Shown here in pieces: positions 28,114-37,444 of a stretch of 64,000 nt of DNA. The translations under genes and the position numbers were made by a program. Under the pieces are notes generated by a model. It was not told the origin of the DNA. It searched no databases and saw nothing but the letters and a program-made list of their open reading frames with translations. The stretch comes from Sphingobacterium micropteri (lineage in GTDB: Bacteria > Bacteroidota > Bacteroidia > Sphingobacteriales > Sphingobacteriaceae): positions 1 through 64,000 of the forward strand of contig NZ_JACOIK010000017.1 of assembly GCF_014692515.1 (NCBI RefSeq), written 5' to 3'. The first letter of the stretch is position 1. Each line of letters begins with the position of its first letter.

Positions 28114-29694
28114 ATGAACAACCTGTTAGACAAATTGACGATATACGATTATGCTATCGTTGTCGTATACCTCATTGCTTTAATTGTCATAGGTCTTGTT
28201 TCATCCCGGAAAAATGCAGAAGGGGCTGAGCATTTCCTGGCTGGAAAATCGCTAAGTTGGTACAGTATTGGGTTCAATATGTGGGCAACGAATGTCGGCC
28301 CGTCCATGCTGTTGGCTTTTGCTACGGTGGGTTATACGACAGGAATCGTTGCGGTAAACTTTGACTGGTATGCCTTCGTATTTCTTTTCTTATTGGCTAT
28401 TGTCTTTGCACCGCGGTATCTAGCATCTGGTGTGCGTACGCTTCCCGAGTTTATGGGGGAACGATATGGGTCGGATACGCAAACGATTTTGGCTTGGTAC
28501 TCCTTGGTTAAAATGATGATATCCTGGCTTTCCTTGGGCTTGTTTGCCGGAGGTTTCCTCGTGCGACAAATATTGGGTATTCCTATGTGGCAATCGGTTA
28601 TTGTACTCGTGGCCCTAGCCGGATTATTTGCTTATACAGGTGGGTTACGAACAGTAGCAAAGATTAATATTTTCCAGATGATTCTGCTGATAGGCGTCTC
28701 TGCGTTATTGACATTTCTAGGCTTATCGAAGATAGGTGGGATACAGGCTTTAATGGGTAGCACGCCGGACGGATATTGGTCGTTAATTAAACCGGCTGGC
28801 GATCCGGACTATCCTTGGTATGCCATTGCTCTGGGATATCCTGTCGCCGCTATTGCATTTTTCTGTACAGATCAGGCAATGGTACAGTCTGTTTTAGGCG
28901 CAAAAAACTTAGAACAGGGACAATTGGGTGTAAATTTTATCGCATGGTTAAAAATCCTTTCTTTACCGCTTTTTATCTTAACGGGTATTATTTGTTACAT
29001 CCTGTTCCCCGGACTGGATGATCCATCGCTGGCTTATATGACGATGGTTACTAACCTCTTTCCGACTGGCTTAAATGGGTTCGTTATTGTCGTACTAATT
29101 GCCGTGCTAGTGGGTACGATCGGCTCATCACTCAATTCGCTCAGTACGGTTTACACCATGGATATCTATCTGAAGCATATCAATCCTCAAGCAGACAGTC
29201 GCAAAGTAACGCAGATTGGACGGTATACAATTATTGTAGGTTGTTTGATTTCCGTATTGGTGGCTGTTGCTATTGATCAGATAAAAGGTTTGAACCTCTT
29301 TGATGTATTTCAGTCAATTTTAGGCTTTATAGCGCCACCGCTTGCCGTTATCTTTTTGATGGCTGTCCTGTGGAAACGTACCAATAAGGCGGCGGTTAAT
29401 ACGCTGTTGACTTTCGGTGCGGTATTGAGTCTCGGAACAGGTGTATGTTATTTATGGGTATTTCCAAAAGATGTGTATACTTTTTGGCCGCACTATTTGA
29501 TGCTCTCTTTTTATTTGTTTTTGGTCTTACTGATATTGGGGGTAATCATATCCTTGGTAATGCCTAAATCTGTGTACGAAAAAGAAAATGAAATGGCGTT
29601 TCGTTTTCAGATAGAAAAACCCACAGGACGTGTAAAATGGGCGTGGGGAGCATTGTTTGTGGTTATGCTGTTGTTGTATGTCACCTTTAAATAA
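28114..29694 (+). CDS. Sodium:solute symporter (SSS) family transporter
   Basis: The 526-residue product has about thirteen predicted membrane segments and the LeuT-fold SSS features: DYAIVVVYLIALIVIGLVSSRKN at the start, 'GAEHFLAGKSLSWYSIGFNMWATNVGPS' type second segment, and VGTIGSSLNSLSTVYTMDIY, where sodium-binding Ser residues occur. It resembles sugar or sugar-acid SSS importers of Bacteroidota. The gene is tightly spaced (8 bases) after the oxidoreductase. The substrate is not evident. Confidence 0.9.
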   Translation: MNNLLDKLTIYDYAIVVVYLIALIVIGLVSSRKNAEGAEHFLAGKSLSWYSIGFNMWATNVGPSMLLAFATVGYTTGIVAVNFDWYAFVFLFLLAIVFAPRYLASGVRTLPEFMGERYGSDTQTILAWYSLVKMMISWLSLGLFAGGFLVRQILGIPMWQSVIVLVALAGLFAYTGGLRTVAKINIFQMILLIGVSALLTFLGLSKIGGIQALMGSTPDGYWSLIKPAGDPDYPWYAIALGYPVAAIAFFCTDQAMVQSVLGAKNLEQGQLGVNFIAWLKILSLPLFILTGIICYILFPGLDDPSLAYMTMVTNLFPTGLNGFVIVVLIAVLVGTIGSSLNSLSTVYTMDIYLKHINPQADSRKVTQIGRYTIIVGCLISVLVAVAIDQIKGLNLFDVFQSILGFIAPPLAVIFLMAVLWKRTNKAAVNTLLTFGAVLSLGTGVCYLWVFPKDVYTFWPHYLMLSFYLFLVLLILGVIISLVMPKSVYEKENEMAFRFQIEKPTGRVKWAWGALFVVMLLLYVTFK

Positions 29695-29744
29695 TGTCTG
29701 TCGAATTATTGTATTTTAGTGGGAGATTTAATAAGAAGAATAAC

Positions 29745-31103
29745 ATGAAAAAATATTTAATACAGGCTATACTACCCTTCCTATTGATGGCTTGTGCCAA
29801 ACAACAGGATAATGATACCGTAATATGGTCACAAAAGATGGTTGAATCACATGGTTTGGGAGATTTTTATTGCAACAGACACTACCAGCCGAAATTGGAT
29901 TCTACAGGTTGGGACTACGTATCGGGGCTCGTAGCCGGCGCTGTGTTGGAAACATGGAAACAGTATCCCGAGAAAGAGGAATATTACCAATCCGTAAAAG
30001 CCTTCGCCGATTTGAACCTAAATGAAGACGGAAGTATGATTCTAAACAGCAAAGGGGGATCGGCTCTCCGCCCTAGTAATATTGATGATCTTCCGGCTGG
30101 GCGTATCTATTTTACCCTGTACGAGGAGGAATTGCGAAAAGGAAATACCAAGGATGCCCAACGGTACCGAAATGTGGTGGACTTGATCCGAAATACGCTA
30201 AAATATGACCATTCCCGGATTGCCGAAGGCCTGCCGGGTGCTGGGGGATTCTTTCATAAAGCCATATATCCTAATCAGATGTGGCTGGATGGCCTATACA
30301 TGGGCTCGCCAATATACGCACAGTGGGAAACTACATTTGGCGTAACTGACACGACAATTTATAAAGAGAGCTGGGACGATATCGCCCTGCAATTTAAAAC
30401 GATTCATCAGAAAACGTATGATGCAGAAAAGCAATTGAATTACCATGCATGGTCAGCCACGCCGGCAGATTCCAATTCTTTTTGGGCTAATCAGCAAGAT
30501 CCGTTTGTCGGATGTAGCCAAGAATTTTGGGCGCGTGGTATGGGTTGGTATTTTGCGGCACTGGTCGATGTGCTTGAATTTATGCCTAAAAATCACGCCT
30601 CCTACCCCGAAATAGTAGAAATAGCTAATCAAGTAGCTTCGGGGCTAAAGCGGTGGCAGGATGATGAGTCGGGACTTTGGTATCAGTTATTGCAGTATGA
30701 TGCCAGCATGACCGCCGATGGTCAGGGAGATCGTATGGAAGGAGAAGTCTATAATATAGGAGATGCCGCAAATTATCTCGAATCTTCGGCATCTTGTATT
30801 TTTACGTATGCTTACCTAAAAGGAATCCGATTGGGGATTTTGGACAAAGAATCTTACCGTCCTGTTGCGGAGAAAGCCTACCAGGGGATTCTGAAGGAAT
30901 TTTTGACAGAGAATCCGGATGGAAGTCGAATCGATATCGTGAAGAGCTGTGCCTCGGCAGGACTCGGTCCCGCCAAAGATCCTTCCCGAACCGGAACAAT
31001 CAATTATTACCTCGCCGGGAAGGATGTCACGGTCGTTGAAAATGAAGGAAAGGCGATAGGAACCTTTATCTTGGCTTCTCTAGAATACGAGCAACTAAAA
31101 TAA
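29745..31103 (+). CDS. Unsaturated rhamnogalacturonyl hydrolase-like, GH105/GH88, lipoprotein
   Basis: From the ATG at 29745 the product has a lipoprotein signal (LLMACAKQQ) and an (alpha/alpha)6 barrel of GH105 type: DYVSGLVAGAVLETW, then GGFFHKAIYPNQMWLDGLYMG with the catalytic Asp, and WARGMGWYFAALVDVLEF. GH105 enzymes remove delta-4,5-unsaturated galacturonate from ends made by rhamnogalacturonan lyases. I prefer this start to the one at 29694 because it gives a clean signal peptide and is preceded by a purine-rich stretch. It closes the hydrolase operon, with a terminator following. Confidence 0.88.
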   Translation: MKKYLIQAILPFLLMACAKQQDNDTVIWSQKMVESHGLGDFYCNRHYQPKLDSTGWDYVSGLVAGAVLETWKQYPEKEEYYQSVKAFADLNLNEDGSMILNSKGGSALRPSNIDDLPAGRIYFTLYEEELRKGNTKDAQRYRNVVDLIRNTLKYDHSRIAEGLPGAGGFFHKAIYPNQMWLDGLYMGSPIYAQWETTFGVTDTTIYKESWDDIALQFKTIHQKTYDAEKQLNYHAWSATPADSNSFWANQQDPFVGCSQEFWARGMGWYFAALVDVLEFMPKNHASYPEIVEIANQVASGLKRWQDDESGLWYQLLQYDASMTADGQGDRMEGEVYNIGDAANYLESSASCIFTYAYLKGIRLGILDKESYRPVAEKAYQGILKEFLTENPDGSRIDIVKSCASAGLGPAKDPSRTGTINYYLAGKDVTVVENEGKAIGTFILASLEYEQLK

Positions 31104-31123
31104 ACGACTTCATTATACTTTAG

Positions 31124-31160
31124 GAAGGGAGGCTAAACCTAGATTCCCTTCAATTTTTTT
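31124..31160 (+). terminator. Intrinsic terminator after the GH105 gene
   Basis: GAAGGGA (31124-31130) pairs exactly with TCCCTTC (31145-31151), and the stem is followed by AATTTTTTT. It separates the hydrolase operon from the CoA-transferase operon that begins at 31203. Confidence 0.75.
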
Positions 31161-31202
31161 GCAGGTGAGTAATATAAAAGAAAATAGCAATAATTTTAAT
31201 AC

Positions 31203-32375
31203 ATGAAGAAAGAGAAAATCCAACTGAAAGGGATTACATGGGGGCATACGAGAGGATTTGTGCCGATGGTTGCAACAGCGCAACGTTATGAAGAGTTACA
31301 CCCGGAAATCGAAATCGTTTGGACAAAGCGTACATTACAAGAGTTTGCAGATAAGTCGGTGACCGACCTAGCGAAGGAATACGATTTGCTGGTCATTGAC
31401 CACCCCTGGACAGGTCACGCAGCGGCACAACGAATGGTCATTCCTTTTGATGATTTTCTACCGTATACCTTTTTACTTGACCAGGAGGAAAATAGTGTGG
31501 GACAATCGTATGCCAGCTATAACTTTGAAGGAAAACAGTGGGCATTACCTATTGATGCGGCGACACCAGTAGCGGCAAGCCGTCCGGATCTTTTGAAAGA
31601 GCTGGGTGTTTCACTTCCCCGTACGTTTGACGACCTTTTAGCATTGGCGCAAAAAGGGCGTGTTGGATTTTCTCTTTTGCCTATTGATGTACTAATGAGT
31701 TTTTATATGTTCTGTTGTACATCGGGGGAAGCCCCATGTCAGAACGATGAAGAGGTTGTAAGTGAAGAAACAGGCGTTTTCGTGCTGAAACTTTTCAAGT
31801 CACTAGCAGATCATATCGATACGCGTTTTTATGAAAAAAATCCCTTTAAGGTATTTGAAGATATGACGCAACAAGATGAAATTGCGTATTGTCCGTTTGC
31901 GTATGGCTACTCCAATTATTCGCGTGCTGGATATGCGAGGAAGTTATTGCATTTCCATGATTTGGTGACGCTTGATGTAGGGGGAACACCGATGATCAGT
32001 ACATTGGGCGGAGCGGGTTTAGCCGTTTCTTCTCAGGGTAAACATATTGATGTTGCGGTGGATTATGCCCGTTTTGTGGCCTCGCCGGAGATTCAGGAAA
32101 CGCTATACGTAGAAAATGGCGGACAACCTGGACACTTGCGGGCTTGGGAGAATACAAGGGTTAATTTAGCTACCACTGATTATTTTAAGAATACCTTGCC
32201 TGCGCTACAACGGGCGTATCTCCGCCCGCGATATGACGGGCATCTATATTTCCAGGACCATGCAGGTGATGTTGTTGTGAATTATTTGAAAAATGGCGGA
32301 AATGAACAGGCTGTGTTGAGCGAACTGAATAGTATGTATCGGAATTCATTAACGTGGGAAAGTAATAATGGATAA
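31203..32375 (+). CDS. Family 1 solute-binding-fold protein without signal peptide
   Basis: The 390-residue protein shows the layout of family 1 extracellular solute-binding proteins: GITWGHTRGFVPMVATAQRYEELHPEIEIVW at the start, a hinge near QWALPIDAATPVAAS, and TLGGAGLAVSSQGK with an 'ALDYARFVASPE'-like stretch. It starts MKKEKIQLKGITWG with no hydrophobic segment, and a TAA lies two codons upstream, so no leader peptide was missed. No ABC permease or ATPase is nearby. It is therefore probably cytoplasmic, which is unusual for this fold. Its last codons overlap the first CoA-transferase gene by 8 bases. Function is unknown. Confidence 0.82.
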   Translation: MKKEKIQLKGITWGHTRGFVPMVATAQRYEELHPEIEIVWTKRTLQEFADKSVTDLAKEYDLLVIDHPWTGHAAAQRMVIPFDDFLPYTFLLDQEENSVGQSYASYNFEGKQWALPIDAATPVAASRPDLLKELGVSLPRTFDDLLALAQKGRVGFSLLPIDVLMSFYMFCCTSGEAPCQNDEEVVSEETGVFVLKLFKSLADHIDTRFYEKNPFKVFEDMTQQDEIAYCPFAYGYSNYSRAGYARKLLHFHDLVTLDVGGTPMISTLGGAGLAVSSQGKHIDVAVDYARFVASPEIQETLYVENGGQPGHLRAWENTRVNLATTDYFKNTLPALQRAYLRPRYDGHLYFQDHAGDVVVNYLKNGGNEQAVLSELNSMYRNSLTWESNNG

Positions 32376-33519
32376 TAAACCTTTAGACGGCCTTTTAGTA
32401 CTGGAATTCTCCCAATTTATGGCAGGACCTACTGCAGGATTGCGATTAGCGGATTTGGGAGCTCGTGTGGTGAAAATTGAACGTCCCGTTAAGGGGGAAG
32501 GAGGACGCCAAATTGCGATTAAAAACATCTTTGTCGACGATAGTAGCTTAGTCTTTCACACGATAAATCGGAATAAGGAATCGTATGCAGCGGATTTAAA
32601 AAACGAAAAGGATCTAGCGGATATCAAAGCGTTGATACAGAAAGCGGACGTCATTACCCATAATTTTCGTCCCGGAGTGATGGAAAAAATCGGCTTGGAT
32701 TACGAAAGTGTCAAAGCGCTAAACCCAAAGATTATATACGCCACCGTGACCGGCTATGGAAACGAAGGCCCTTGGGCGAAAAAGCCCGGACAGGATCTAC
32801 TGGTGCAGTCCATGTCTGGACTTTCCTGGTTATCCGGAAGCGAAGGGGATGGGCCGGTACCTTTTGGCTTAGCCGTAATCGATATGTATTGTGCTACCCA
32901 TCTTACCCAAGGTATATTAGCTGCTCTATTGAAACGCTCCCGTACTGAGGAAGGTGTGTTGGTAGAAGTTAGTTTGCTCGAATCGGCATTGGATATGCAG
33001 TTTGAAGTGTTGACGACTTATTTTAATGATGGAAGAAAGCTGCCGAAACGATCTGCAGTTCGTGGCGGCGGGCATGCGTATTTAAGCGCACCATATGGAT
33101 TGTACCAAACAGCGAATGGCTATCTGGCACTTGCTATGGGCGATTTGCAGAAGATAGCAGTCGTTATTGGACTGTCCGAAGAGCGCTATCAGGATCAGTC
33201 GATGTGGTTCTCGCAGCGGGATACGATCATGCGGGAATTGGGACAGACGTTCCGCGAAAAAACGACACAGGAATGGGTAACCTTATTGGAGACAGCGGGT
33301 ATCTGGTGTGGATCGGTGCATGATTATCATACCTTTTTGCAGGAAGAGAATTTCGTAAAAACTGGGATGTTGCAAGAAATCACGCTGCATGACGGAACCG
33401 CGCTGCGGACAACCCGGAGCGTGTATGGCATTGACGGGCATTATTTGTACGCGGACAAACCTGCACCGAAAGTAGGAGAGGATAATGGAAAGATTGTGGA
33501 AGATTATTTAATACGTTGA
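32368..33519 (+). CDS. CaiB/BaiF-family CoA-transferase, first copy
   Basis: The 383-residue product is a class III CoA-transferase: LVLEFSQFMAGPTAGLRLADLGARVVKIERP at the N-terminus, INRNKESYAADLK, ITHNFRPGVMEKIGL, and GYGNEGPWAKKPGQDLLVQ with the catalytic Asp at 143. Such enzymes move CoA between carboxylic acids through an aspartyl-CoA ester. It is translationally coupled to the preceding binding-fold gene and followed after 1 base by a paralogue. The carboxylate it activates is not known. Confidence 0.92.
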   Translation: MDNKPLDGLLVLEFSQFMAGPTAGLRLADLGARVVKIERPVKGEGGRQIAIKNIFVDDSSLVFHTINRNKESYAADLKNEKDLADIKALIQKADVITHNFRPGVMEKIGLDYESVKALNPKIIYATVTGYGNEGPWAKKPGQDLLVQSMSGLSWLSGSEGDGPVPFGLAVIDMYCATHLTQGILAALLKRSRTEEGVLVEVSLLESALDMQFEVLTTYFNDGRKLPKRSAVRGGGHAYLSAPYGLYQTANGYLALAMGDLQKIAVVIGLSEERYQDQSMWFSQRDTIMRELGQTFREKTTQEWVTLLETAGIWCGSVHDYHTFLQEENFVKTGMLQEITLHDGTALRTTRSVYGIDGHYLYADKPAPKVGEDNGKIVEDYLIR

Positions 33520-33520
33520 T

Positions 33521-34663
33521 ATGTTACCCTTAGCAGGTTTTACAGTAATAGATTTTAGTCAATTTCTATCCGGTCCATTAACGAGTCTTCGTTTGGCAGA
33601 TTTGGGAGCTCGGGTTATTAAAGTGGAAAAGCCGGGCACGGGCGATATATGTCGACAATTATATACCTCCGAGACCGTATTAAATGGGACATCTACCGTT
33701 TTTCATGCGATTAACCGGAATAAGGAAAGTATCGTGCTGGATATAAAAAGTGAGGCGGATTGTCGTGTTATTCGGGACTTGATTGCTAAAGCGGATGTGG
33801 TGATGCATAATTTTCGTCCGGGTGTTATGGAACGTTTAGGGTTTGATTATGCGCACGTTCGGGAAATCAACCCAACGGTTATTTATGGAGAGATTTCCGG
33901 ATACGGAAAAGAAGGCACCTGGGCGACTAGGCCTGGGCAAGATTTATTGTTACAATCGCTCACGGGCATGACCTGGCTCAGTGGTGACGCTACAAACGGG
34001 CCTGTTCCCATGGGCTTATCTATTGTAGATATGTTTGCCGGAGGCAACTTGTGTAGTGCTATTTTGGCTTGTTTATACCGTCGGGCGATACAAAAAGTCG
34101 GCGCACACGTGCATGTTAGTATGCTCGATTCAGCGGTAGACATACAGTTTGAAGCCGTTACGACCTATTTTCGGGATGGTCAATTACTGCCGCAACGGAG
34201 CGAAGTGAGTAATGCACACGCCTATTTGGCCGCTCCATATGGGGTATATCGTACAGCAGACGGCTTTCTAGCCTTGGCGATGGGGTCTATTCCGCAATTG
34301 AGGCAATTATTGGATTGTCCCGAATTGGAAAACTTTACCGACGGCGAACAAGCATTTAAAGAGCGGGATGCTATTAAAAAGATTTTGATGCAGCATTTAA
34401 TAACCAAGCCTACCACGCATTGGCTTGGTATTTTGGAAGCTGCAGATATATGGTGTGCGGATGTGTTAGATTGGAATCGATTGACGGAGCATAATGGTTT
34501 TAAAATATTAGATATGGTGCAGCAAGTAACGATGGGCGATGGATTTACGTATGAAACAACCCGCTGTCCGATCCGAATAGATGGAGAACTATTGGTTTCC
34601 TCAAAAGGTTCTCCGAAATTAGGGGAGCATACCACTAAAATATTGGAGGAATTATATGGATAA
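33521..34663 (+). CDS. CaiB/BaiF-family CoA-transferase, second copy
   Basis: This 380-residue paralogue of the preceding gene keeps every family mark: DFSQFLSGPLTSLRLADLGARVIKVEKP, INRNKESIVLDIK, HNFRPGVMERLGF and RPGQDLLLQ with the catalytic Asp at 141. The two copies share order and spacing of motifs, and because both keep the nucleophile neither is an obvious inactive partner. Hetero-oligomer formation or two sequential CoA transfers are both possible. Its end overlaps the next gene by 8 bases. Confidence 0.92.
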   Translation: MLPLAGFTVIDFSQFLSGPLTSLRLADLGARVIKVEKPGTGDICRQLYTSETVLNGTSTVFHAINRNKESIVLDIKSEADCRVIRDLIAKADVVMHNFRPGVMERLGFDYAHVREINPTVIYGEISGYGKEGTWATRPGQDLLLQSLTGMTWLSGDATNGPVPMGLSIVDMFAGGNLCSAILACLYRRAIQKVGAHVHVSMLDSAVDIQFEAVTTYFRDGQLLPQRSEVSNAHAYLAAPYGVYRTADGFLALAMGSIPQLRQLLDCPELENFTDGEQAFKERDAIKKILMQHLITKPTTHWLGILEAADIWCADVLDWNRLTEHNGFKILDMVQQVTMGDGFTYETTRCPIRIDGELLVSSKGSPKLGEHTTKILEELYG

Positions 34664-35879
34664 GTTACGTTTTGCAGTTCGGAAATTTGATCCTTTCGAA
34701 AACGCGTTGGAAAAGTGTTGGGAAGCTTATCAAAATCAGTATCCTTCGGATGTACAAATGGAATTTGTACCGTTGGATTTGGAACAATTAACGGATGCTT
34801 TCTTTGAACAGAAAGGTCTTTGCAATGGTGATTGGGACATCGTACATATCAATACGGATTGGGTAACACGAGCGTATGAAACGGACGGGTTGTTCGCGTT
34901 GGATGACTTTGTTCAAACGGCTCCCCCAGAAGATTACCCGAATGTTTGGTCGGATAGCTTAACGGGCTTGCAAAATTTTAACGGAAGTCTATATGGGCTT
35001 CCTTTTCACGACGGGCCGGAATGCCTTGTGCTGCGGAAAGACTTATTCGAAAATAAAGAAGAACAGCGGCGTTTTCAAGAGCGCTATGGCAAAGCACTGG
35101 AGGTTCCCAAAACTTGGGATGATTTTTTAAAGGTAGCCGATTTCTTTACCAGACCGGAAGACAATCTTTACGGGACGGTCTTCGCAGGATATCCGGATGG
35201 ACATAATGCCGTGTTTGACTTTTGTATACAGCTGTGGTCTCGTGGTGCGGAGCTTTCTGTTGGTGATAAACCTATTCAGTTGGATCAACCAGCAGCGGTA
35301 GCAGCTTTGGATTTTTATAGAGCCTTATTTCAAAAGCAAACTTGTCTGCATCCGCAATCGGCAACCTATGAATCTGTCCAAGCAGGTCAAGCCTTTGCAC
35401 GTGGAGAGGTCGCGATGATGGTCAATTGGTTCGGTTTTGCATCATGGGCACAAATAGATGATGCGTCTGCCGTGAAAGGAAAGGTAGACGTGGCACCTAT
35501 TCCGGCGGCTAACACAGGCGTGTCCCCGTCGCTAAATGTCTATTGGCTGTATGCTATCCCAACAGGTAGCCGGTATAAACAAATAGCTTACGATTTTATC
35601 CGCTTTGCCGTGAGCAAAGCGAACGATAAACTTTTGACATTGGAGGGAGGAGTTGGCTGTCGTTATTCAACCTGGCATGATGTGGAAATAAATGAAACTA
35701 TTCCTTTTTATAATAAACTTGCACAGCTGCACGAAACTGCTCGTACGTTGCCGAGATTGGCAAACTGGCCACAGATTGCACATATTATGGACGACACGGT
35801 CACGGCTGCGATTCAAAGCGAAGAAAGCAGTTTGTCCTTGTTGACAGAAGCACAACAAAAGATAAATACATGGATATGA
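34656..35879 (+). CDS. Second solute-binding-fold protein without signal peptide
   Basis: The 407-residue protein resembles a family 1 solute-binding protein: IVHINTDWVTRAYETDGLFALDDF, SLYGLPFHDGPECLVLRKDLF, VPKTWDDFLKVADFF, GEVAMMVNWFGFASWA and VSPSLNVYWLYAIPTGS. The start is MDKLRFAVRKFDPF with a GGAGGA ribosome site, and an in-frame TAG at 34620-34622 rules out an upstream signal sequence. It overlaps the CoA-transferase gene before it and the oxidoreductase after it, so it is made with them in the cytoplasm. It differs in sequence from the first binding-fold protein, so the operon carries two separate members. A ligand-sensing, chaperone-like or enzymatic role is open. Confidence 0.82.
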   Translation: MDKLRFAVRKFDPFENALEKCWEAYQNQYPSDVQMEFVPLDLEQLTDAFFEQKGLCNGDWDIVHINTDWVTRAYETDGLFALDDFVQTAPPEDYPNVWSDSLTGLQNFNGSLYGLPFHDGPECLVLRKDLFENKEEQRRFQERYGKALEVPKTWDDFLKVADFFTRPEDNLYGTVFAGYPDGHNAVFDFCIQLWSRGAELSVGDKPIQLDQPAAVAALDFYRALFQKQTCLHPQSATYESVQAGQAFARGEVAMMVNWFGFASWAQIDDASAVKGKVDVAPIPAANTGVSPSLNVYWLYAIPTGSRYKQIAYDFIRFAVSKANDKLLTLEGGVGCRYSTWHDVEINETIPFYNKLAQLHETARTLPRLANWPQIAHIMDDTVTAAIQSEESSLSLLTEAQQKINTWI

Positions 35880-36952
35880 TACCTATTAACTATCAAACAG
35901 TATTGCCGAAATCTTCGTTGCCCATTGTTATTATTGGCGCAGGTGGTATTGTAAAAGATGCCCATCTGCCCGCTTATCGTAAGGCCGGTTTTGAGGTGCA
36001 TGGCATTGTGAACCGAACGAAAGCGAAGGCAGAAGCTTTGGCGCAGGAGTTTGGTATTCCATATGTCTACGATTCGGTAGCCGATGCGGTAGCACAAGCG
36101 CCGGAAAATGCGGTGTACGACATTACGATTATGCCCAATAAATTTATCGAAACCTTGGAGGCCTTGCCTGATGGCGCAGCCGTTTTGATTCAAAAACCCA
36201 TGGGCGATTATTATCCTGAAAGCGAAGCTATTTTGGATGTTTGCCAACGGAAAGGTTTAGTGGCGGCGATCAATTGCCAACTTCGTCAAGCGCCATTCGT
36301 TAACGCCGCACGTTGGCTCATCGAACAGGGGTATATCGGTGAGGTTTATGATATGGAGGTACGTGTAAACTTACATACACCTTGGCAACTTTTTCCGCAT
36401 GTGATGGTACATCCACGTTTAGAAATTCTGTATCATAGTGTGCATTATATTGATTTGATCCGTTCGTTTTTGGGGAATCCACACTCGGTATATGCGAAGA
36501 CATTGAAGCACCCAGCAAAAGATCTATCGTCGAGCCGAACGACACTTTTATTTGATTATGGCGATACATTACACGCCGTTGTCAATACCAATCACGATCA
36601 TGATTTCGGGCCAAAACACCAAGAAAGCTATATTAAATGGGAAGGGACAAAAGGTGCCATAAAAGCTACGATGGGCGTATTAATGGACTATCCGCATGGT
36701 GTCCCTGATGTATTTGAATATTGCATTAAACCAACGGACGGAAGTGCACCACAATGGGTGAAATATCCGATCGAAGGCACCTGGTTTCCCGATGCATTCA
36801 TTGGGAGCATGGGAAGTTTAATGCGCTATAAACTTGGCGAAATAACCGTGCTGCCCGCAGCTGTAGAGGATGTTATCCATACCATGGCGGTCGTGGAAGC
36901 CGCCTATAAGAGCAGCGAAGCCGGCGGACAACCAATCGATTATAAAGTTTAA
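35870..36952 (+). CDS. Gfo/Idh/MocA-family oxidoreductase
   Basis: The 360-residue product has the nucleotide-binding start LPIVIIGAGGIVKDAHLPAYRKAGFEV, an AVLIQKPMGDYY segment holding the catalytic Lys of the family's KP motif, and a long C-terminal sheet domain with HVMVHPRLEILYHSVHYIDLIRSF. No export signal is present. The start overlaps the preceding gene by 10 bases. In this operon it probably oxidises a sugar or sugar acid before or after CoA-linked steps. The specific substrate is not evident. Confidence 0.85.
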   Translation: MDMIPINYQTVLPKSSLPIVIIGAGGIVKDAHLPAYRKAGFEVHGIVNRTKAKAEALAQEFGIPYVYDSVADAVAQAPENAVYDITIMPNKFIETLEALPDGAAVLIQKPMGDYYPESEAILDVCQRKGLVAAINCQLRQAPFVNAARWLIEQGYIGEVYDMEVRVNLHTPWQLFPHVMVHPRLEILYHSVHYIDLIRSFLGNPHSVYAKTLKHPAKDLSSSRTTLLFDYGDTLHAVVNTNHDHDFGPKHQESYIKWEGTKGAIKATMGVLMDYPHGVPDVFEYCIKPTDGSAPQWVKYPIEGTWFPDAFIGSMGSLMRYKLGEITVLPAAVEDVIHTMAVVEAAYKSSEAGGQPIDYKV

Positions 36953-36978
36953 CTTTCTAACTCATAAAAACAAACATC

Positions 36979-37431
36979 ATGCATTTTGAATCTATTTTTT
37001 TTGAAGACTATATAGTAGAAGATAAGCGGACGACATTAGGTCGAACCATTACGGAAACCGATTTTGTGGTTCATGCAGGGCACACAGGCGACTTTTTTCC
37101 GCACCATATGGATGCCGAATGGTGTAAAACACAGCCGTTCGGGCAGCGGATTGCACACGGCACGATGATATTTGCGATAGGCATAGGACTCACGGCTTCG
37201 GTGATCAACCCTGAAGCGTTTTCCAAAGGTTACGATCGTCTGCGGTTTGTGAAGCCCGTATTTATTGGCGATACGATACATGCGGAGGTGACGATCTCCG
37301 AAAAGTCAGACGCGAAAAAGCCAGAATTTGGAACCGTCGTGGAGCATGTGGAAATTATAAACCAACGTGGAGAAGTTGTTTTAGTAGCAGACCATATCCT
37401 GCTTGCTAAGCGAAAGGAAACCACAACTTAA
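36979..37431 (+). CDS. MaoC-like hot-dog hydratase/dehydratase
   Basis: The 150-residue single hot-dog protein has the hydratase motif: GHTGDFFPHHMD with Asp38 and His43, followed by RIAHGTMIFAIGIG. MaoC-type enzymes hydrate enoyl-CoAs or dehydrate beta-hydroxyacyl-CoAs. With two CoA-transferases upstream it argues that a CoA thioester of a small hydroxy acid is dehydrated in this pathway. It lies 26 bases after the oxidoreductase and 13 bases before the permease. Confidence 0.9.
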   Translation: MHFESIFFEDYIVEDKRTTLGRTITETDFVVHAGHTGDFFPHHMDAEWCKTQPFGQRIAHGTMIFAIGIGLTASVINPEAFSKGYDRLRFVKPVFIGDTIHAEVTISEKSDAKKPEFGTVVEHVEIINQRGEVVLVADHILLAKRKETTT

Positions 37432-37444
37432 CGTATTACATCTC

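Noticed and set aside
31203..35879. ABC importer with two binding proteins
   Set aside because: Both binding-fold proteins lack signal peptides (in-frame stops lie just upstream) and no permease or ATPase gene is near.
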